Below, in pieces: positions 8,552-17,282 of a stretch of 64,000 nucleotides of DNA (positions within the stretch are counted from its first letter, which is position 1; each line of letters starts with the position of its first letter). The stretch is from contig JAVBXN010000021.1 of the NCBI GenBank assembly GCA_030824515.1, forward strand, positions 248,001 to 312,000, written 5' to 3'. The position numbers and the translations under genes are program-made. The notes beneath the pieces were generated by a model. The model made no database searches. It saw only the letters and a program-made list of their open reading frames with translations, and was not told the DNA's origin. The DNA comes from Pelobacter sp. Lineage in GTDB: Bacteria > Desulfobacterota > Desulfuromonadia > Geobacterales > Pseudopelobacteraceae.

Positions 8552-10015
8552 CTACTTGGCGGCGGCTACCGTGGAACCGGCCGGCTCAACGGTAAAGTCC
8601 TTGCCGTTTTTGGGTGGTTTGGGGATCACGATCGTAAACTGCACCGCCTTCCCGGCGGGCACTTCCAGGTTGGTCAGCGAATCGCCGAACTGATTGGCCA
8701 TGGCCGCCTCGATCTTGTCCAGCGGCATGCTGGCAAGCTGCTCATTGGTGAGTGTATTTCCGCCGTAGGCGGTCTTGCTGGCCAGCACCTGCCCGGCCGC
8801 ATCCAGAATCGACCCTTTCACCTGAAGCGCTGCCCGCGGATCAGGATACTGGTTAAGCGCCTCGCCTGATATTACCAACAGGGTTCCGGCTGACGCATTC
8901 TCCACATAAGCGGCCTTGACCGCCTGCACACTGATACTGCCGGCTTCTTTTACAGCCGCCCCCTTGTCTGGCGAAAACAGCGAGAAGCCCATATACCCCA
9001 ACACGCCGACACCCACAACCACCACGGATGCTATCAGCCACGTAAAGAGCGGGCTCTGCTTGCGGCGGGATGTTATCGAGAGCGGTGGCAGCTCTTCCTG
9101 AACAGCGGAAAAATCAGCCGGAGTAAACTGGTTGTCAGCCACCGGCTTCTCCAGGGCTTCCATCAGGGGGGAAAAAAGCAGCTCCTGTGAGGTCTTGAGT
9201 TCGTCCGGGTTGACCTGTTGAACCGCAACCGAGGTAAGCTCATCGCCAAAGTCGATCTCGCCCAGACTGAAGGGCGCTTCTCCACCCGCATCCTGCGAAC
9301 TGCTTGAACTTTTATGCGCCGAGTCAGAACTGCCCATATCCATCGAATCCGCAAAACTGTCGCTTCCAAAGTCGAAGGAGATCGCCTCCTCCTGCTCATC
9401 GGCAGCCGGAGGCACCACGGTTCCGAACATGTCATCGTCGGAGAAGTCGAGGCCTTGGGGAATCTCCCTGGACTCCTTTGGCGGCTGGATCATGGTCTTG
9501 TCGGCAAAATCGGCGGCAAGCGGCGTGGGAGCAGCTGTGACCTCGACTCCCGACTCACTGTCGCTGAAATCAAACTCATCGAAGCTTACCTCATCCTGGG
9601 AGGATGATAGCGCGGGCTCGATCTCGAAGCCCTTGTCGTCAGCCAGCGAGGACAGGCTGAAATCGTCCTCTCCGGCGGGAGCAGCTGCGGAATCGGTCAA
9701 GAATGAATCCACCTGGAACGACTCCATCCGGACCGTGCTGTCGGCGGTATTGTCGATGGCCACATCCCCGAATGAAAACGCGGGTGACGGCTCTTCATCT
9801 TCGGGCTCCGGTTGTTTGACCGCGTCCTGGAACATGCTCGGGGCCGGGGCGGGCTCAGGCGAAAAAGCCTGTTCCTCCGCTTCGGGCTCGGGCTGTTGTT
9901 TATGTACGGTGAAAACATGCTTGCATTTTGTGCAGCGGACTTTGGCACCTTTGTCGGTAACCTTTGAGTCGTCAAGCCGAAACTTGGTTTGACACTGTTC
10001 GCACTTAATTATCAT
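8552..10015 (-). CDS. Zinc-ribbon / DUF3426 membrane protein
   Basis: 487 residues from the ATG at 10015 (MIIKCEQCQTKFRLDD), supported by GAGGAG 7 bp upstream. The N-terminal MJ0042-type zinc ribbon has two CxxC pairs (CEQCQTKF and CTKCKHVF). A ~270-residue acidic, Ser/Asp-rich linker of low complexity follows, with repeated FDFSD/FSDDDMF-like blocks. One TM helix comes next (FTWLIASVVVVGVGVLGYMGFSLF, ~residues 325-348), then a C-terminal DUF3426 domain (VISGEALNQYPDPRAALQVKGSILDA). The ribbon is probably cytoplasmic and DUF3426 outside. Function is unknown. It may end the leftward operon that starts near 18904, but there is a ~107-bp gap to the next gene upstream. Confidence 0.85.
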   Translation of the reverse strand: MIIKCEQCQTKFRLDDSKVTDKGAKVRCTKCKHVFTVHKQQPEPEAEEQAFSPEPAPAPSMFQDAVKQPEPEDEEPSPAFSFGDVAIDNTADSTVRMESFQVDSFLTDSAAAPAGEDDFSLSSLADDKGFEIEPALSSSQDEVSFDEFDFSDSESGVEVTAAPTPLAADFADKTMIQPPKESREIPQGLDFSDDDMFGTVVPPAADEQEEAISFDFGSDSFADSMDMGSSDSAHKSSSSSQDAGGEAPFSLGEIDFGDELTSVAVQQVNPDELKTSQELLFSPLMEALEKPVADNQFTPADFSAVQEELPPLSITSRRKQSPLFTWLIASVVVVGVGVLGYMGFSLFSPDKGAAVKEAGSISVQAVKAAYVENASAGTLLVISGEALNQYPDPRAALQVKGSILDAAGQVLASKTAYGGNTLTNEQLASMPLDKIEAAMANQFGDSLTNLEVPAGKAVQFTIVIPKPPKNGKDFTVEPAGSTVAAAK

Positions 10016-10122
10016 CCGCGACTCCTCGGTGAGGATTGTGATGCTACCATTGTGTAACAATTGATGAAACTGACTGAAACAACGCTAGTCCTATAACAGA
10101 AAGGTTGCAGCGTGTCAAATTA

Positions 10123-11001
10123 TTAGACCCCGGTTTTGCCCCTATTGGCGCGGAGTTGCGGGCATATTTCCGAAACCGGGCAGCCCCGGCAATGCAGGCT
10201 GTCCTTTCCGTCGCAGCCGTCGCTGATGCCGATATGTGCGATCGAAAAGTCATATTTGACCGGATCGAGCGGGTCCAGCATACGCAGCGAAGCGGTTATT
10301 TCACACGCCATGCGCCAGTCGGCGGACTTCCGGCTGGTGAGACCGAGATAGCGGCAGATGCGGCTGATATGGGTATCGACCGGAATCACCAGTTGTGCCG
10401 GCGAGATACCTCGCCACAACCCCAGATCGATGCCGTCGTCCGGCCGCACCATCCAGCGCAGGAACATGCAGAGGCGTTTGCAGGCGCTGCCGCCCGCAGG
10501 TGCGGGGAACAGGAAAGGGAAATAGGAATCGGCCGGGATTTTCCCGCCGAATACGGGTTCGTAGTCGAGCGCCAGCACGGCAGCGGAATAACCGTTCAAC
10601 GCAGAGGAAACATCGGCGGCGGCCCGATCGTGGGCACGCAGGAAAAAGGCCTCGACACTACCGGCTTCCGCGATCATCACGCGAATCGCCCATAGAAGCG
10701 CGCACAGGTCGCGGCCGTCGTTGAAGCGGTGCTTGAAGCCGGAGAAGGCCTTCAGCCCGGCTTGCGGATCGAAATTTTCCACGTAGCGGCGCGGCGACGC
10801 CCCCAGCACGGCAAAAATCGATTCCAGGGTTCGCAGAATGATCGCAACATTGCCGTAGGCAAAGGCGGAAGCGATCACCGCAACTGTTTCCCGGTCGGCG
10901 GGATCTGTGTAGCGGTGGCAGAACGAAAGCGGGTCATTGGCCAGATGCTGCGGCGAGCGCGATTCGTACAGTGCGTCCAGGGTCTGCCGCAGGCTAGACA
11001 T
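10123..11001 (-). CDS. TIGR02757 family protein (endonuclease III-like, Fe-S loop)
   Basis: 292 residues from the ATG at 11001 (MSSLRQTLDALYE), overlapping the galT stop. It matches TIGR02757 by overall sequence. Visible motifs point to the HhH-GPD DNA glycosylase fold: KRLCMFLRWMVR, then IPVDTHISRICRYLGL, which parallels the catalytic-Asp VDTH segment of endonuclease III, and a C-terminal cysteine loop C-x7-C-x2-C-x5-C in CDGKDSLHCRGCPVSEIC, close to the [4Fe-4S] loop of Nth/MutY. A DNA repair role is inference. The neighbours are sugar-metabolism genes, which say nothing about repair. Confidence 0.82.
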   Translation of the reverse strand: MSSLRQTLDALYESRSPQHLANDPLSFCHRYTDPADRETVAVIASAFAYGNVAIILRTLESIFAVLGASPRRYVENFDPQAGLKAFSGFKHRFNDGRDLCALLWAIRVMIAEAGSVEAFFLRAHDRAAADVSSALNGYSAAVLALDYEPVFGGKIPADSYFPFLFPAPAGGSACKRLCMFLRWMVRPDDGIDLGLWRGISPAQLVIPVDTHISRICRYLGLTSRKSADWRMACEITASLRMLDPLDPVKYDFSIAHIGISDGCDGKDSLHCRGCPVSEICPQLRANRGKTGV

Positions 11002-12019
11002 CCGCGTCTCGCAGAAACTGGGCCGCATCCTCGGGCGAGGTCGGGTTGATATAGAACCCGGTGCCCCACTCGAAACCGGCCACCTGGGTCAAACGCGGCA
11101 CCAGTTCGATGTGCCAGTGGTAATCATGCTCCAGCGAACTCCAGTGACCGGGCTTGCCGGGGCGGCGATGCATCGGCGGTGCCGTGTAGAGGATGAAGTT
11201 GTAGGGGGCGTCCCGCAGCACGGTTTTGATCCGCAGCAGCATATCCTTCATCGCCACCGCCAGTTCCGCCAGCTGTGAATCGTTCATCAGCGCAAAGTCG
11301 TGACTGTGGCGTTTGGGGAACAGGCGCAATTCGAAGGGTGAACTCGACGCATAAGGGGTGATGGTGACGAAGTTCGAGAACTCCTTTACCACGCGGATTC
11401 CTTCGCGCAGTTCGAAATCTATCACATCACAGAAGATGCAGCGCTCCTTGGTGCTGAAATAGTTGCGGGCCACCTTGAGCTGGGTGCTGGCCACCGGCGG
11501 CAGCAGCGGAACCGCGATCAGCTGGCTGTGCGAGTGCTGCAGCGTGGCGCCGGCGCGGGTGCCATGGTTTTTGAACAGCACCATGTAACGGAAACGGAAG
11601 TCCTTGCGCAGGTCCAGGTAACGGTGGCGGTAGGCGGTCAGCACATCGGTGATTTCATTGGATGTCAGATCCGCCAGGGTGCGGTTATGGTCGGGAGTCT
11701 CGATGATCACCTCGTGGGCGCCGATCCCGTTCATCACGTCGTACATGCCGTAGCCGCGATTGTCCAGGTCTCCCTCCACCCGCAAGGCCGGGTATTTGTT
11801 GGGAATCACCCGCACGCGCCAGTTGGCGGCATTAGGCAGGCCGCTGGAACGGATCGCAAAAATTTCCGGTGGTGTCTTGTCCTCGTTGCCATAGCAGAAA
11901 GGGCAGGCGGTCATTCCGCTGCGCTCGTCCTCGACCTGAAAATCGCGCGGACGGCGACCCCGCTCTGTGGCGATTATTACCCAGTGAAGCTTTATCGGAT
12001 CCCAGCGCAGCTCTGACAT
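10994..12019 (-). CDS. galT: Galactose-1-phosphate uridylyltransferase
   Basis: Transfers UMP between UDP-glucose and galactose-1-phosphate (Leloir pathway). 341 residues from the ATG at 12019 (MSELRWDPIKLHWVII), which has GGAGG upstream. Visible motifs: CPFCYGNEDKTPPE (zinc-type CxxC), GAHEVIIETPDHN, the HSHSQLIA active site with the uridylylated His in the H-x-H-x-Q pattern, a second CIFC pair and SSPFELRLFPKRHSHDF. The next gene upstream is a GH57 glycosidase, and a sugar-nucleotidyltransferase follows in the same direction, suggesting a polysaccharide or sugar-nucleotide cluster. Related ADP-sugar phosphorylases exist, so substrate is likely but not certain. Confidence 0.9.
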   Translation of the reverse strand: MSELRWDPIKLHWVIIATERGRRPRDFQVEDERSGMTACPFCYGNEDKTPPEIFAIRSSGLPNAANWRVRVIPNKYPALRVEGDLDNRGYGMYDVMNGIGAHEVIIETPDHNRTLADLTSNEITDVLTAYRHRYLDLRKDFRFRYMVLFKNHGTRAGATLQHSHSQLIAVPLLPPVASTQLKVARNYFSTKERCIFCDVIDFELREGIRVVKEFSNFVTITPYASSSPFELRLFPKRHSHDFALMNDSQLAELAVAMKDMLLRIKTVLRDAPYNFILYTAPPMHRRPGKPGHWSSLEHDYHWHIELVPRLTQVAGFEWGTGFYINPTSPEDAAQFLRDADV

Positions 12020-12100
12020 TCTACCTCCAAGTGGCATGAATACAGCGTACAGAGAATAATAAAACCAGATTTTTCTGTTCACTGTCCACTGTCTTCTACT

Positions 12101-14290
12101 TTATATCAGCCAGTTATCCAGCTCGATCTCCGGCCCGGCATAGTACATCATCAGCGGCGCATCGGTCGGCCAGCGGCCGATCTCCTCGTTATCCCTGACC
12201 AGCGAGATCGTGGCAAACAGCTTGCTGCCCGCCGACGGCCTGATGATGTCGAGCGGGACACTTATCTCGCAGGTCTTGGCGATCTTCCAGCTGCAGTAGC
12301 CCCTGGTTGGCGTCCAGACTCCGTTCTCCTTGACCAGCAGCAACCCTTCTTCGTTTTTCATCTGCAGCGGCAGTCGGTACTCGCGGTCGTAAATCAGGTG
12401 CAGGTTAAGCACGTCGATCTCCTTCAACAGGCGGGAGAGATCCTGAACGCCATCGATCCTGAAAAACAGCGAGGTCTTGTTGTAGCCGTAGTAAAAGCTC
12501 TGCAGCATCCGGTCGGAGGAGTGCATGGCCGAGCCCTGCCTGGTCAGATCGTACAGCCCGGCCGCCAGCCATTCGAAGTAATCGCTGATCCGTCCATTGA
12601 TATCCGGGTCGATAAAAGCCGCCGGTTCACGGATCAGACCGGCCGGATTCTTCTTCTTGATCGGCTCCAGCAGTCCTCGGGGCGGATCCTGGCCGATCAG
12701 GTGGTAAACGTTCATCAGATGCTGCCGGAAAAGCCGGTCGAAACGGTCGCTGTGCGGTGAGAAGTGGTCATCGCCGTACCACCAGAACCAGTCGCTCCCC
12801 TCGGCGGCATACAGTGAACGGCAGATCAGCTCGGCGGTGGCATCGGAAGACATGGAGCCGCTCTCCAGCACAGCCGCGACCAGCGGATTGGCGGACACCG
12901 CTGCCTGGCGGGCCTCCGCCAGCAGATCCCAGGCCAGGTTTTCCTCGGGATGGCCGATCCAGATGCCGTAGTTGCCGTTGATCCAGGAACCGGGATGGAT
13001 GTGGTGCAGACGACCGTCAAAACGGTTATGCTTGAGCACCTGCGAACAGGTGGTCAGGTTGAAGCTTGGGGAAGCGGCGATACTGCGGTACATCCTCTGC
13101 AGAAAATCGTAGGCGTTGTTGGGATAATATTCCCAGGCGTTCTCCCCGTCCAGGATGATCGGAACCACCCGTCCTTCTCCGCCGACACGTCCCTTGATCG
13201 TGTTCAGGCGGGCGCACAGGTCGCCCACGGCCCGGCCAGCGTCCCACTGGGAGTAGGTGAAGCCGATCAGGTCGGAAAGCTGGTGGTCACGGAAGAACAT
13301 GCCCAGTTCGCCCTGGCTTCCGGAAAAACGCCAGGGACGGTAGAGCCGCTCCTTGTGGCTTCCCAGGCCGCCATCAATGCTTTTCGCCAGGATCTCCTCG
13401 TCGGTCGCAACCCAGCCGATACCGCACTCGCTGATGATGCCCAGCGACTCGTCGCTGACCGAGCCTTCCGACGGCCACATACCCGAGGGAGCAAAGCCGA
13501 ATATTTCGCGGAAATAGGCGATACCCCGACGGATCTGGGCCCGGGCATCCTCGGCATGGCGGAAAGCGGCCGTGGGCAGCGTGACGCGCGGCATCGCGGT
13601 CTTGGCAGCACGCAGATCGCACAAAAGCGGCAGGATCGGGTGGTAGTAGGGGGTCACCGACAACTCGATGCGCCCCTCTTCATGCAGTCGCTTGTACAGC
13701 GGAATGATAGCCTGCAGCACTTCCCGCTGGGTGGCAAACAGCAGATCCTTGTCGGCGGCGGTAAATTTTTCTCCCTTGGCAACCAGCTCGGCAAAAACCG
13801 GATAGCGGCGACGGGCGGCTTCGCCGGTCCAGGCCAGGAAGAACCATACCTGCAGATCCAGCAGGTCCTGATTGCTGAAATGCCGCACCCGTTCTCCGGC
13901 ACTGCCCGGTTTTCCCTCTCCGGCCATGTAGAGCAGCTCAAGGTAGCGGCGGGAAGGTTCGATCATGTGCTGGCGATTGGCCGAGAAGAAGTTCTCCAGC
14001 AGGAAGACGCGGTCGTCCTGGGACAGGTCGGCCGGATCGGCCATGCCCCTCTGCAGAAACGGATCAACGGCACTTCCCGACGCATAGTCCAGGATCTGCT
14101 CGATCAGCGACGGCACCAGGTTGAAGACCGCCTGGGCTCCGGGAGTGTCCTCGACGATGGCCGGCATGTCGAAATAGTCCTTGATGCCGTGCAGGTAGGT
14201 CCAGGGCAGCGCGTATTCGTTCTTAAGCGGGTCCTTGTAGTAGGGCTGATGCATGTGCCATACGATGACCACGTCGAGAGGGGTTGGCAT
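12101..14290 (-). CDS. Glycoside hydrolase family 57 protein (amylase/amylopullulanase-like)
   Basis: 729 residues; retaining alpha-glucan-active family. GH57 motif 1 HMHQPYYKDP at residues ~12-21; the nucleophile region GMWPSEGSVSDESLG at ~270-284 (Glu in PSEGSV); acid/base region IILDGENAWEYYP at ~375-388 (Asp in LDGENAW). No signal peptide is evident, so it is probably cytoplasmic and acts on glycogen-like glucan. A C-terminal beta-rich part follows the catalytic core. It lies between galT and the nucleotidyltransferase fusion, all leftward with short gaps, which suggests storage-glucan or surface-sugar metabolism. Exact specificity cannot be read. Confidence 0.88.
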   Translation of the reverse strand: MPTPLDVVIVWHMHQPYYKDPLKNEYALPWTYLHGIKDYFDMPAIVEDTPGAQAVFNLVPSLIEQILDYASGSAVDPFLQRGMADPADLSQDDRVFLLENFFSANRQHMIEPSRRYLELLYMAGEGKPGSAGERVRHFSNQDLLDLQVWFFLAWTGEAARRRYPVFAELVAKGEKFTAADKDLLFATQREVLQAIIPLYKRLHEEGRIELSVTPYYHPILPLLCDLRAAKTAMPRVTLPTAAFRHAEDARAQIRRGIAYFREIFGFAPSGMWPSEGSVSDESLGIISECGIGWVATDEEILAKSIDGGLGSHKERLYRPWRFSGSQGELGMFFRDHQLSDLIGFTYSQWDAGRAVGDLCARLNTIKGRVGGEGRVVPIILDGENAWEYYPNNAYDFLQRMYRSIAASPSFNLTTCSQVLKHNRFDGRLHHIHPGSWINGNYGIWIGHPEENLAWDLLAEARQAAVSANPLVAAVLESGSMSSDATAELICRSLYAAEGSDWFWWYGDDHFSPHSDRFDRLFRQHLMNVYHLIGQDPPRGLLEPIKKKNPAGLIREPAAFIDPDINGRISDYFEWLAAGLYDLTRQGSAMHSSDRMLQSFYYGYNKTSLFFRIDGVQDLSRLLKEIDVLNLHLIYDREYRLPLQMKNEEGLLLVKENGVWTPTRGYCSWKIAKTCEISVPLDIIRPSAGSKLFATISLVRDNEEIGRWPTDAPLMMYYAGPEIELDNWLI

Positions 14291-14353
14291 GGGGCAATGA
14301 TTCCTTGGTCTGTGACCCGAAGGTGACGGTAAACAGCCTGTACCCGGTTTACG

Positions 14354-16858
14354 CTACATCAGCTCTTTCTTCCAGCCCTCCAGCTTCTTCTGGTACTCGG
14401 TCAACAGCTTCTGGGCCGCTTTATGGTCCTTGGCCTCGGCTATGACATGCACAACCGGGATGTACTGGTCCGGCAGCACCAACACCCAGTCGTCGCCGAA
14501 ATGCACCTTGATGCCGTCGATGAAGGAGGCCTCCTTCTCCAGGCTGTCTTCGCTCATCTTGCGCATGATGCCCCCCTTCATCTCCCAGGGGCAGGCCAGG
14601 CTGGTCTGCAGAAAGGCGCGGGCCGGAACGGTGGACAGCCCCTGCGAAAGCGACATGCCGCAGAAGGCCGCCAGCTCCATCAGCTTGGCGATCGCAAACA
14701 TGCCGTCAAAGGCGGCCTGGAAGCGGGGGAAGGCAAAACGTCCATCGGTGGTGCCGGTCAGCACTATTTCCGACGAGGTGGCGGCTTCAAGCATGGCGCG
14801 ATCGGAACTCTTGGTGCGGGTCACCTGGCAACGCTTCAGCCCGGCCATCTGCTCGATTGTCGAAGGGGCCTGCACCGGAACTGCTATCGTGCCCTTCTGT
14901 CCGGCCTTCATCAACATCGCCACCACCAGTGAAAGCAACTCCACGCCATTGTAAATCCGGCCGGTTTCATCAACCAGCGTGATCGCCTCGGCGGTCGGGT
15001 CGAGCCAGAAACCGGACTGGGCCCCCAGCGACGAAACAATCGTCGCCAGCTGTCTGAGCGCTTCGTTCTTTTCCTTCAACTGCACCCCGCGCCCTTCGTC
15101 AACATAGGCATTCAACGCAATAACCGAGAAACCGAGTTCGTTCAACAACTGCGGAAGGGTCTGGCTGGCAGGAGAGAAGTTGAAGTCAACCACGACTGTA
15201 CAGGCGGCCTTTTTCAACACATCACGGTCCAGCGCCCTCAGGAATCCCTCGCGGTAGAAATCGCCGACGTTGTTGATCTCCACCAGCACGCCCGGTTCGG
15301 TATGGTGCGCTCGTCGGAAATTTTCCTTGAAAAATGTGCGCTCGACGTTCTTGCCCATGTTGCTGGAAAAATCGAGACCGTCGCCATCCAGAAAGACGAT
15401 CTCAAGCAGGGCCGGGTCGTCCTGGGACTGACGGAAGTGCACCCCGCCCACCTCTCCGAATGTTTTCAGCTTGTAACGCAGAAGCGGCAGCGAGGTCATC
15501 TTCATGTCGCGGACGTTGACGCCGGCCGACAGCAGTCCACCGACAAAGCAGCGCTTCAGCATGCGTGAGGATGGTGACGAATCACGTCCGCCCAGCACGA
15601 AGCTGCCCTTGGGAAGCGAAGTGCCGTAGGCGCAGCCCAGCTTGGCGACAAACTCGGGTGTCAGTTCCACATTGGAAAGCCCCTTGATGATCGCTCCCTC
15701 GAAAAGCGCTTTCTTCCATTTTTCACCCCAGATCATGTTGGATGTTACGGTGGCGCCGGCCTCGATCGTCTTTTTGGGCCAGATCTTGACGTCAGCCTTG
15801 ATTACCGCCTCGTCGCCGATCGAGGTATCCTCGGCCACAATGACACCCTCTTCCAGCACGGCGCCCTGCCCGACACGGACGTTGGAACAGATCACGCTGT
15901 CGGTGATCTTGGCCCCTTTCTTGATATAGGAGTTATCCCAGATGATGCAGCGGCTGAGCCTGACCCCGGCCTCGATCGTGCAGTTGCGTCCGATGACCGA
16001 ATCCTTGATGCGCACATCACCCAACACCTGGCTGTTGTCGCCGATTACTACGGTTCCCTCCAGACCGCTGGCATGCTCCAGCTTTACATCCGCTCCGAGC
16101 CGCAAATCCTTGCCGACGAAATCCTGCTTGGGTTCGTCGATTTTCAGGTTCACCTTGCCCCTGAAGATGTCATGGAACGCTTCGCGGTAGGAATCGGTGT
16201 TGCCGATGTCACGCCAATAGCCCTTGGCGGTTACGCCGAACAGCGCGTCATTTTTCTTCAGCATCAGCGGAAACAGATCCTGGGAAAAATCGAAGTTTTC
16301 ACCCTCGGGGATGTATTTGAGCACTTCCGGCTCCAGCACGTAGATGCCGGTGTTGATCGTATCCGAGATCACTTCGCCCCAGCCCGGCTTTTCCAGGAAC
16401 TGGGTGATGCGCTTCTCCTTGTCGGTGATCACGACCCCGAACTGGAGCGGGTCCTTGACCGAGGTCAGGGTTATGGTGGCCTTGGCCTTGTTGTCGGCGT
16501 GGAAATCCATGATTTTTTTCAGGTTGAAGTCCGTCAGCAGGTCACCGCTGATGACCATGAAGCGCTTGTCCAGATATTTCTCGGCCGCCTTGACCGCCCC
16601 GGCCGTTCCCATGTCCTGCAGCGGGGTGACATAGGTAATCTTGACGCCGAAATCGGCGCCGTCACGGAAGAAGTTTTTTATGAAGAACGGCTGATGGTAC
16701 AGCAACATCACCAGTTCGGTGATATCGTGTTTTTTCAGCAACTCGACGATATGCAGCATGATCGGACGATTGAAAAGCGGGATCATCGGCTTGGGAATGC
16801 TGCCGGTCAGCGGCTGAATACGGGTGCCGAAGCCACCCGCCATGATTACGGCTTTCAT
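14354..16858 (-). CDS. Mannose-1-phosphate guanylyltransferase-like / degenerate phosphomannomutase fusion
   Basis: 834 residues with three parts. 1-~235 is a nucleotidyltransferase (GGFGTRIQPLTGSIPKPM, DLLTDFNL). ~250-385 is a left-handed beta-helix of hexapeptide repeats. ~390-834 is a phosphohexomutase-like region. In the last part the GRDSSPSSR opening motif is present (~422), but the phosphoserine loop TASHNP is replaced by FRQSQDDP (~475), the metal loop DGDxDR by LDPTAEAI (~617) and the GExSGH sugar loop by GTTDGR (~700). The mutase half therefore looks catalytically dead, possibly regulatory. Similar fusions are known in cyanobacteria and Geobacter. Substrate (Man-1-P or Glc-1-P) is uncertain. 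Confidence 0.88.
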   Translation of the reverse strand: MKAVIMAGGFGTRIQPLTGSIPKPMIPLFNRPIMLHIVELLKKHDITELVMLLYHQPFFIKNFFRDGADFGVKITYVTPLQDMGTAGAVKAAEKYLDKRFMVISGDLLTDFNLKKIMDFHADNKAKATITLTSVKDPLQFGVVITDKEKRITQFLEKPGWGEVISDTINTGIYVLEPEVLKYIPEGENFDFSQDLFPLMLKKNDALFGVTAKGYWRDIGNTDSYREAFHDIFRGKVNLKIDEPKQDFVGKDLRLGADVKLEHASGLEGTVVIGDNSQVLGDVRIKDSVIGRNCTIEAGVRLSRCIIWDNSYIKKGAKITDSVICSNVRVGQGAVLEEGVIVAEDTSIGDEAVIKADVKIWPKKTIEAGATVTSNMIWGEKWKKALFEGAIIKGLSNVELTPEFVAKLGCAYGTSLPKGSFVLGGRDSSPSSRMLKRCFVGGLLSAGVNVRDMKMTSLPLLRYKLKTFGEVGGVHFRQSQDDPALLEIVFLDGDGLDFSSNMGKNVERTFFKENFRRAHHTEPGVLVEINNVGDFYREGFLRALDRDVLKKAACTVVVDFNFSPASQTLPQLLNELGFSVIALNAYVDEGRGVQLKEKNEALRQLATIVSSLGAQSGFWLDPTAEAITLVDETGRIYNGVELLSLVVAMLMKAGQKGTIAVPVQAPSTIEQMAGLKRCQVTRTKSSDRAMLEAATSSEIVLTGTTDGRFAFPRFQAAFDGMFAIAKLMELAAFCGMSLSQGLSTVPARAFLQTSLACPWEMKGGIMRKMSEDSLEKEASFIDGIKVHFGDDWVLVLPDQYIPVVHVIAEAKDHKAAQKLLTEYQKKLEGWKKELM

Positions 16859-16901
16859 AAATACTCCTTGAGGATGGAATTAAATATCAGAGTCAGTGGA
16901 A

Positions 16902-17282
16902 TTAAAGCCCCGCCTTGACTTTTTGCGCCTTTTTGGCCAATACCCGCGCAATTTCGTGTTTCAATTCGGTCAGATCGCCCGATTTCACAACATAACCATC
17001 GGCCAGCCAGGCCGAAAAATCATCCTTGTAGCAGGAAAACGCAGAACAGAGAATTACCGGCATATCATGGCGTTCCTTGACCAGCTGCTGCAATAGCTCG
17101 ATACCGCTCTCATTTTTAAGCTTGATATCCAGCACCGCCAGGTCAAAAGTGTTAAGCTGCAGTTTTTCGGTCGCTTCGGCGATATTGGCCGCGGTAACCA
17201 CCTCATACCCCTCATCGGCCAGCTCTTCCGAATAAAGCAAGCGGATGTTTGCTTCGTCGTCAACAACCAATAATTTACTCAT
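16902..17282 (-). CDS. Single-domain response regulator (CheY-like receiver)
   Basis: 126 residues, receiver domain only. Acidic pocket in LLVVDDEANIR, phosphoacceptor Asp in LAVLDIKLKNESG (~residue 53), a Ser in the conserved Thr/Ser position (VILCSAFSCYKDD), and a Lys in VVKSGDLTELK. No output domain, so it probably works by protein contact or phosphorelay. Its start overlaps the stop of the upstream kinase gene by 4 bp (ATGA), making the two a cognate pair. Confidence 0.9.
   Translation of the reverse strand: MSKLLVVDDEANIRLLYSEELADEGYEVVTAANIAEATEKLQLNTFDLAVLDIKLKNESGIELLQQLVKERHDMPVILCSAFSCYKDDFSAWLADGYVVKSGDLTELKHEIARVLAKKAQKVKAGL

Noticed and set aside
12950-14326. 458-residue plus-strand open frame opposite the GH57 gene
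   Set aside because: The GH57 catalytic motifs are intact on the other strand; this frame has no recognisable features.
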